DNA of 64,000 bases, taken from positions 992,001-1,056,000 of the forward strand of contig NZ_CP036501.1 of NCBI RefSeq assembly GCF_026230195.1, given 5' to 3'. Below the pieces are notes generated by a model. That model was not told the origin of the DNA and searched no databases. It worked only from the letters and a program-made list of their open reading frames with translations. Positions within the stretch are counted from its first letter, which is position 1. The number at the start of each line of letters is the position of its first letter. Made by a program: the position numbers and the translations under genes. The stretch is from Candidatus Paraluminiphilus aquimaris (GTDB taxonomy: Bacteria; Pseudomonadota; Gammaproteobacteria; Pseudomonadales; Halieaceae). This document shows, in pieces, positions 59,867 through 64,000 of this stretch.

Positions 59867-60399
59867 TAGAAATTTTCCGTGGATTGGAACAAGCCGACAC
59901 GTAGGTCGGTCGCGGTGTAAATCTCTCGGCCATCAACAGAGACAGAGCCATCGGCGATTCCCATGACTAATTTCCGTTCGATGACGCGTTTCATTTCAAT
60001 TTTGTAGGTGACCAACTTACTACTGGGCAGGATTTGCCCCGTGAATTTCACTTCCCCTGAGCCCAGTGCACGTCCGCGCCCTGGGTTGCCGCGCCAGCCC
60101 AAGAAAAAGCCCACGAGCTGCCACATAGCATCGAGCCCAAGGCAGCCTGGCATGACGGGATCACCGGGGAAGTGACAGTCGAAGAACCAAAGGTCCTTAT
60201 GTATGTCGAGCTCCGCCAGGATTATGCCCTTACCTGCTTTGCCACCGTCGCTATTGATTTCAGTGATGCGATCGAGCATCAACATATTATCAATCGGTAA
60301 CTTGGCGTTGCCGGGTCCGAATAGGTCACCCATGCCGCAGGCGACAAGTTCGTCTTTGGCGTAGGTATTTTGGGGGGTAAATACAAATTCTTCTGTCAT
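59866..60399 (-). CDS. fabA: 3-hydroxydecanoyl-ACP dehydratase/isomerase
   Basis: Dehydrates 3-hydroxydecanoyl-ACP and moves the double bond to make cis-3-decenoyl-ACP, the branch to unsaturated fatty acids. 177 residues. The active-site His is H76 in [13 protein letters not shown] and the Asp is D90 in GLDAMWQL. Confidence 0.97.
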   Translation of the reverse strand: MTEEFVFTPQNTYAKDELVACGMGDLFGPGNAKLPIDNMLMLDRITEINSDGGKAGKGIILAELDIHKDLWFFDCHFPGDPVMPGCLGLDAMWQLVGFFLGWRGNPGRGRALGSGEVKFTGQILPSSKLVTYKIEMKRVIERKLVMGIADGSVSVDGREIYTATDLRVGLFQSTENF

Positions 60400-60602
60400 G
60401 CGCGTAGGGTACCTCGCTGGCTTGTGACTTGCACTTGCTTTCCAAGCGCGAAGTGGAGGATGTCACAATTGAAACCTTGCAGTAAAAAAAACTTACTATG
60501 CGGCATGAGACAGTCGCGCTGACAAATTTGTCACGTAGAGTCTGCGTCTCAGACGTCGTATGCTCCGTGCAAACGTCCGCGTGAACCGTATCTGAGGAGT
60601 TT
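60400..60602. promoter_or_regulatory. Divergent fabA/manC control region with a 14-bp palindrome
   Basis: TGACAAATTTGTCA at 60520-60533 is a perfect palindrome, 120 bases from fabA and 69 from manC. A second inverted repeat GTCTG-CGTCT-CAGAC follows at 60540-60554. On the minus strand the palindrome half TTGTCA could be the -35 of a fabA promoter. The palindrome looks like a dimeric repressor site but does not match the FabR or FadR consensus as remembered. Confidence 0.5.
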
Positions 60603-62021
60603 ATGAGACCCATCACACCCGTTTTACTCTGTGGGGGTGTAGGCAGCCGACTTTGGCCAGTCTCCCGTAAGGGTCGCCCCAAGCAGTATCTCAATCTGAT
60701 GGGCGATCAATCGATGCTCCAGCAAACGCTAGCCCGTCTCGAAGGCCTCCAGCAAACGCAGCCTATTGTGGTTTGTAACGATGAGCATCGTTTTTTGGTG
60801 GCTGAGCAGTTGCGTCAACTGGGTGTAAAGAGAGCAACGATCATATTGGAGCCCGAGGGTAAAAATACAGCACCCGCGATAGCCTTGGCTGCGCACGCGG
60901 CGACCCTAACCGAGCAAGAATCACTACTTCTGGTGCTACCTGCCGATCATTTCATTGGACAGCCCGAGGATTTAAAGGAGGCGGTAAGGACTGCTGTTGA
61001 GGTGGCGACCAACGACAAACTAGTGACGTTTGGTTTGATTCCCTCGCGGCCCGAAACCGGTTACGGCTACATTAAACGTGGCGATTCCATTTCAGAGCGC
61101 GCCGCGGTCCTCGAGCGCTTTGTTGAAAAGCCCGATTTTGAGACAGCCAAGGGTTATGTCGCCTCTGGCGATTATGTTTGGAACAGCGGCATGTTTATGT
61201 TTTCGGCGAGTACCTATTTAAAGGCACTGACATCGAGCCAGCCTGAAATGGCCAAAGCCTGCAGCGATGCCATGGGCGCGGCTGAGCGTGACCTAGACTT
61301 TGTGCGCCCGAATGCGGATATGTTTGCAAAGAGCCCGGCGGACAGTATCGATTATGCGGTGATGGAGCACACCACCGAGGGTGCGGTCATCTCGCTTGAC
61401 TGTGACTGGAGTGATATTGGTGCCTGGTCTGCCCTCTGGGAGACGGGATTAAAGGATGCCTCCGGCAACGTGACCGAGGGCGATGTGGTGCTCGATAATA
61501 CAGTGAACAGCTACGTTCGCAGTCAGTCACGATTAGTCACGACGAGCGGCGTCAAAGACTTGGTCGTGGTTGAGACAGCGGATGCTGTCATGGTGGCTGA
61601 TAGGCACTCGGTGCAGGACGTTAAGCATATCGTCACAAGGCTACAGTCTGAAAATCGAGCTGAGGCGCAGACGCATCACCAAGTGTTTCGTCCTTGGGGC
61701 TCCTATGAGTTATTGGTTTCTGGTGACGGGTTTCAGGTAAAGCGCATTGTCGTTAAGCCAGGTGGGCGGCTATCGCTGCAAAAGCATCAGCACCGGGCAG
61801 AGCATTGGGTCGTGGTTCGCGGGACTGCGGAGGTGGTAAATGGCGACGAAACCATGATCCTGACTGAGGATCAGTCTACGTATATCCCTATCGGCGCCAA
61901 ACATCGACTTAGTAATCCCACTCAAGATCCGCTAGAACTCATAGAAGTTCAGTCGGGTAGCTATCTCGGTGAAGACGATATTGTGCGCTTCGAAGACATC
62001 TACGGACGCTCTCGAGACTAA
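60603..62021 (+). CDS. manC: Mannose-1-phosphate guanylyltransferase / mannose-6-phosphate isomerase
   Basis: Bifunctional enzyme of GDP-mannose synthesis, 472 residues. The nucleotidyltransferase part opens LCGGVGSRLWPVSRKGRPKQ and has FVEKPD. The C-terminal cupin isomerase (from about 360) has RPWGSYELL and LQKHQHRAEHWVVV with its metal His. GAGGAG precedes ATG 60603. With manB downstream it supplies GDP-mannose for exopolysaccharide or O-antigen. Confidence 0.95.
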   Translation: MRPITPVLLCGGVGSRLWPVSRKGRPKQYLNLMGDQSMLQQTLARLEGLQQTQPIVVCNDEHRFLVAEQLRQLGVKRATIILEPEGKNTAPAIALAAHAATLTEQESLLLVLPADHFIGQPEDLKEAVRTAVEVATNDKLVTFGLIPSRPETGYGYIKRGDSISERAAVLERFVEKPDFETAKGYVASGDYVWNSGMFMFSASTYLKALTSSQPEMAKACSDAMGAAERDLDFVRPNADMFAKSPADSIDYAVMEHTTEGAVISLDCDWSDIGAWSALWETGLKDASGNVTEGDVVLDNTVNSYVRSQSRLVTTSGVKDLVVVETADAVMVADRHSVQDVKHIVTRLQSENRAEAQTHHQVFRPWGSYELLVSGDGFQVKRIVVKPGGRLSLQKHQHRAEHWVVVRGTAEVVNGDETMILTEDQSTYIPIGAKHRLSNPTQDPLELIEVQSGSYLGEDDIVRFEDIYGRSRD

Positions 62022-62094
62022 AAATTTTTGACCGAAAAACAGCAAGATTGAATGGGCCAAGAGGCCGTAAATTGGGACATGAAGAGGACCAAAA

Positions 62095-62925
62095 ATGATT
62101 GAAAAGTGTTTATTCCCCGTTGCGGGTTATGGGACGCGATTCCTGCCGGCAACAAAAAGTACAGCCAAAGAAATGCTGCCCATCGTTAACAAACCGCTGT
62201 TGCAGTACGGTGTTGAAGAAGCGTTGGCGGCGGGGATGAATAACTGTGCCTTCGTAACGGGACGCGGCAAGCGTGCTATTGCCGATCACTTCGATATCTC
62301 CTATGAGCTCGAGCATCAGATTTCCGGCACGTCTAAGGAGAAATATCTCCAGGGTATCCGCGGTGTTATTGACCAAGGCATTTTTACTATGGTCCGCCAG
62401 CGTGAAATGAAGGGCTTGGGGCATGCCATCCTCACCGGTGAACCGCTGATTGGTGATCAGGCGTTCGGCGTACTGTTGGCCGATGACCTTTGCATGAACC
62501 AAGAGGGTGCGGGTGTCCTGCAGCAGATGTCTGAGCTGTATAACCAGTTCCGCTGCTCGATTGTGGCCGTTATGGAAGTGCCGGATGACCAAATAAGTGC
62601 CTACGGCGTCATTGCGGGTGAAGCGATGGGCGATGGCTTGTATCGAGTCGATAAAATGGTCGAAAAACCGGCTGCAGAGGAAGCTCCCTCTAATTTAGCC
62701 GTCATTGGGCGTTATATACTCACGCCCGATATTTTTGACATCATTCGTACTACACCGCCCGGGCGCAATGGTGAGGTGCAAATTACCGATGCGCTTCAGG
62801 CGCAGGCGCAAAACGGCTGTGTTATCGCCTACAAGTTTAAGGGGCGGCGTTTTGATTGCGGCAGTGTCCCAGGCTTTGTCGAAGCGACGAACTTCGTCTA
62901 CGAAAACATCTATTACGACCTTTAA
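62095..62925 (+). CDS. galU: UTP--glucose-1-phosphate uridylyltransferase
   Basis: Makes UDP-glucose, 276 residues. [19 protein letters not shown] is the nucleotide-binding loop, and LLADDLC and MVEKPA are further family blocks. AAGAGGA precedes ATG 62095. It is placed between manC and manB. Confidence 0.96.
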   Translation: MIEKCLFPVAGYGTRFLPATKSTAKEMLPIVNKPLLQYGVEEALAAGMNNCAFVTGRGKRAIADHFDISYELEHQISGTSKEKYLQGIRGVIDQGIFTMVRQREMKGLGHAILTGEPLIGDQAFGVLLADDLCMNQEGAGVLQQMSELYNQFRCSIVAVMEVPDDQISAYGVIAGEAMGDGLYRVDKMVEKPAAEEAPSNLAVIGRYILTPDIFDIIRTTPPGRNGEVQITDALQAQAQNGCVIAYKFKGRRFDCGSVPGFVEATNFVYENIYYDL

Positions 62926-62936
62926 GGAAATTACCT

Positions 62937-64000
62937 GTGTCTGAACCGATCCGCTGTTTTAAGTCCTATGATGTACGGGGCCGCATCCCCGATGAGCTCA
63001 ATGAGGATATTGCACGGCGAATAGGGCGGGGGTACGCAGAGGTTATCAAGCCAGGCACGGTTGTTGTTGGGCATGATATTCGTCTGACTTCCGAGTCCAT
63101 CAAGGCGGCGCTGGTCGATGGATTGCGTGAGCAAGGTGTGGATGTTGTCGATATTGGGCAGTGCGGCACCGAGGAAATTTACTTCGCAACCTCTCACTTG
63201 AAGGTCGGTGGTGGTATCTGCGTGACGGCCAGTCACAACCCGAAAGACTATAACGGCATGAAATTTGTGCGTGCAGAGTCAAAACCTATTTCAGGTGACT
63301 CCGGGTTAAAGGAGATTCAGGCTAAGGCAGAAGCGGACGATTTTGTATCCGCGGCCACAAGGGGAGGCTATGAGTCTGTCGATACCAGCGTGGCGTACGT
63401 TGATCACCTTCTCAGTTATGTGGACCTAACCGCGCTTAAGCCACTTAAAATTGTTTGCACGGCCGGCAACGGTGGCGCAGGTCGCGTGGTGGATTTACTC
63501 GAGCCTCATTTACCCTTTGAGTTTATAAAGCTTCACCACGAGGCCGATGGTCATTTCCCCAATGGCGTACCCAACCCCATGCTTGAGGAAAATCGTGTTG
63601 CGTCGGCGGCGTTAGTTCGTGAGTCAGGTGCCGATCTCGGTATTGCCTGGGACGGTGATTTCGATCGCTGCTTTTTTTACGACGATACCGGGGAATTTAT
63701 CGAGGGCTATTACGTTGTTGGACTCCTCGCATCTGCCTTCCTAGCAAAAGGTCACGATCAAATCGTGGTGCACGACCCGAGGCTTACTTGGAATACGATT
63801 GATGTTGCGCAGTCGGTGGGTGGTTCGGCGCAGCAAAGTAAAACGGGCCATGCCTTTATCAAGGAAACTATGCGTCGAGTCGATGCAGTTTACGGCGGTG
63901 AGATGAGCGCCCACCACTATTTCCGTGATTTTGCCTACTGCGACAGCGGCATGATCCCATGGTTACTCGTGGCCGAAATTATGTCGACAACGGGCAAAAC
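62937..64000 (+). CDS. manB: Phosphomannomutase (ManB/CpsG type), 5' part
   Basis: Converts mannose 6-phosphate to mannose 1-phosphate, feeding ManC. GTG 62937 follows AAGGA by eight bases. About 354 codons are visible before the window ends. [19 protein letters not shown], the phosphoserine loop TASHNP, the metal loop DGDFDRC and the sugar loop [16 protein letters not shown] are all present and close to E. coli CpsG. The C-terminal phosphate-binding domain lies beyond the window. Confidence 0.94.
   Translation, partial: MSEPIRCFKSYDVRGRIPDELNEDIARRIGRGYAEVIKPGTVVVGHDIRLTSESIKAALVDGLREQGVDVVDIGQCGTEEIYFATSHLKVGGGICVTASHNPKDYNGMKFVRAESKPISGDSGLKEIQAKAEADDFVSAATRGGYESVDTSVAYVDHLLSYVDLTALKPLKIVCTAGNGGAGRVVDLLEPHLPFEFIKLHHEADGHFPNGVPNPMLEENRVASAALVRESGADLGIAWDGDFDRCFFYDDTGEFIEGYYVVGLLASAFLAKGHDQIVVHDPRLTWNTIDVAQSVGGSAQQSKTGHAFIKETMRRVDAVYGGEMSAHHYFRDFAYCDSGMIPWLLVAEIMSTTGK

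Overview
This 64 kb window is a chromosomal core segment of a gammaproteobacterium. The evidence is the gene order ribH-nusB-thiL-pgpA, birA-coaX-tRNAs-tuf-tRNA(Trp)-secE-nusG-rplKAJL-rpoBC-rpsLG-fusA, S10-spc-alpha r-protein genes, uvrA-MFS-ssb, and a fabA-fabB pair. TonB-dependent uptake, an alkylsulfatase-like exoenzyme, an isoquinoline-oxidoreductase-type molybdenum enzyme and an EF-Tu with a short acidic insertion after NKAD suggest a marine aerobic lineage of the Cellvibrionales/Halieaceae (OM60/NOR5) kind. That placement is an inference from gene content, not a database result.

Layout. 1-2429: riboflavin (ribB tail, ribH), nusB, thiL and pgpA in one overlapping operon. 2438-6142 (minus strand): a degenerate SGNH-like exported protein, dxs, xseB and ispA (isoprenoid precursors). 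6243-10620: diguanylate cyclase, hslR, yrfG-type nucleotidase, cysQ, ydcH-like protein, DNA alkyltransferase and a small membrane protein. 10762-14817: birA with a repeat-encoded C-terminal tail, coaX, four tRNAs (Thr-TGT, Tyr-GTA, Gly-TCC, Thr-GGT), tuf and tRNA-Trp. 14891-29983: secE, nusG, the L11/L10 and rpoBC genes, then rpsL-rpsG-fusA. 30125-32871: a two-gene Mo-hydroxylase cassette (iorAB type) where many gammaproteobacteria carry tufA. 33077-46777: uninterrupted S10, spc and alpha operons to rplQ. 46905-52027: divergent alkylsulfatase-family hydrolase and a TonB receptor. 52245-58513: uvrA, an MFS transporter, ssb, an RmlD-like protein and moaB. 58646-60399 (minus): fabA-fabB. 60603-64000: manC, galU and the 5' part of manB (sugar nucleotides for surface polysaccharide); manB runs off the window.

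How it works together: most of the window is the transcription/translation machinery, with stringent-type promoters (TTGAC(A/G)-17 bp-TAGACT followed by a pyrimidine tract) ahead of both rpsL and rpsJ, an L10 leader, an attenuator before rpoB and strong terminators after fusA, iorB and rplQ. Accessory material sits in two slots in this backbone: iorAB between fusA and rpsJ, and the alkylsulfatase/TonB receptor pair between rplQ and uvrA. No CRISPR array, phage, transposase or insertion sequence was seen. The most unusual items are the iorAB cassette in the tufA slot with its duplicated r-protein promoter, the 12-bp repeat tail of birA, and two proteins (SGNH-like, RmlD-like) that have lost the catalytic residues of their folds.
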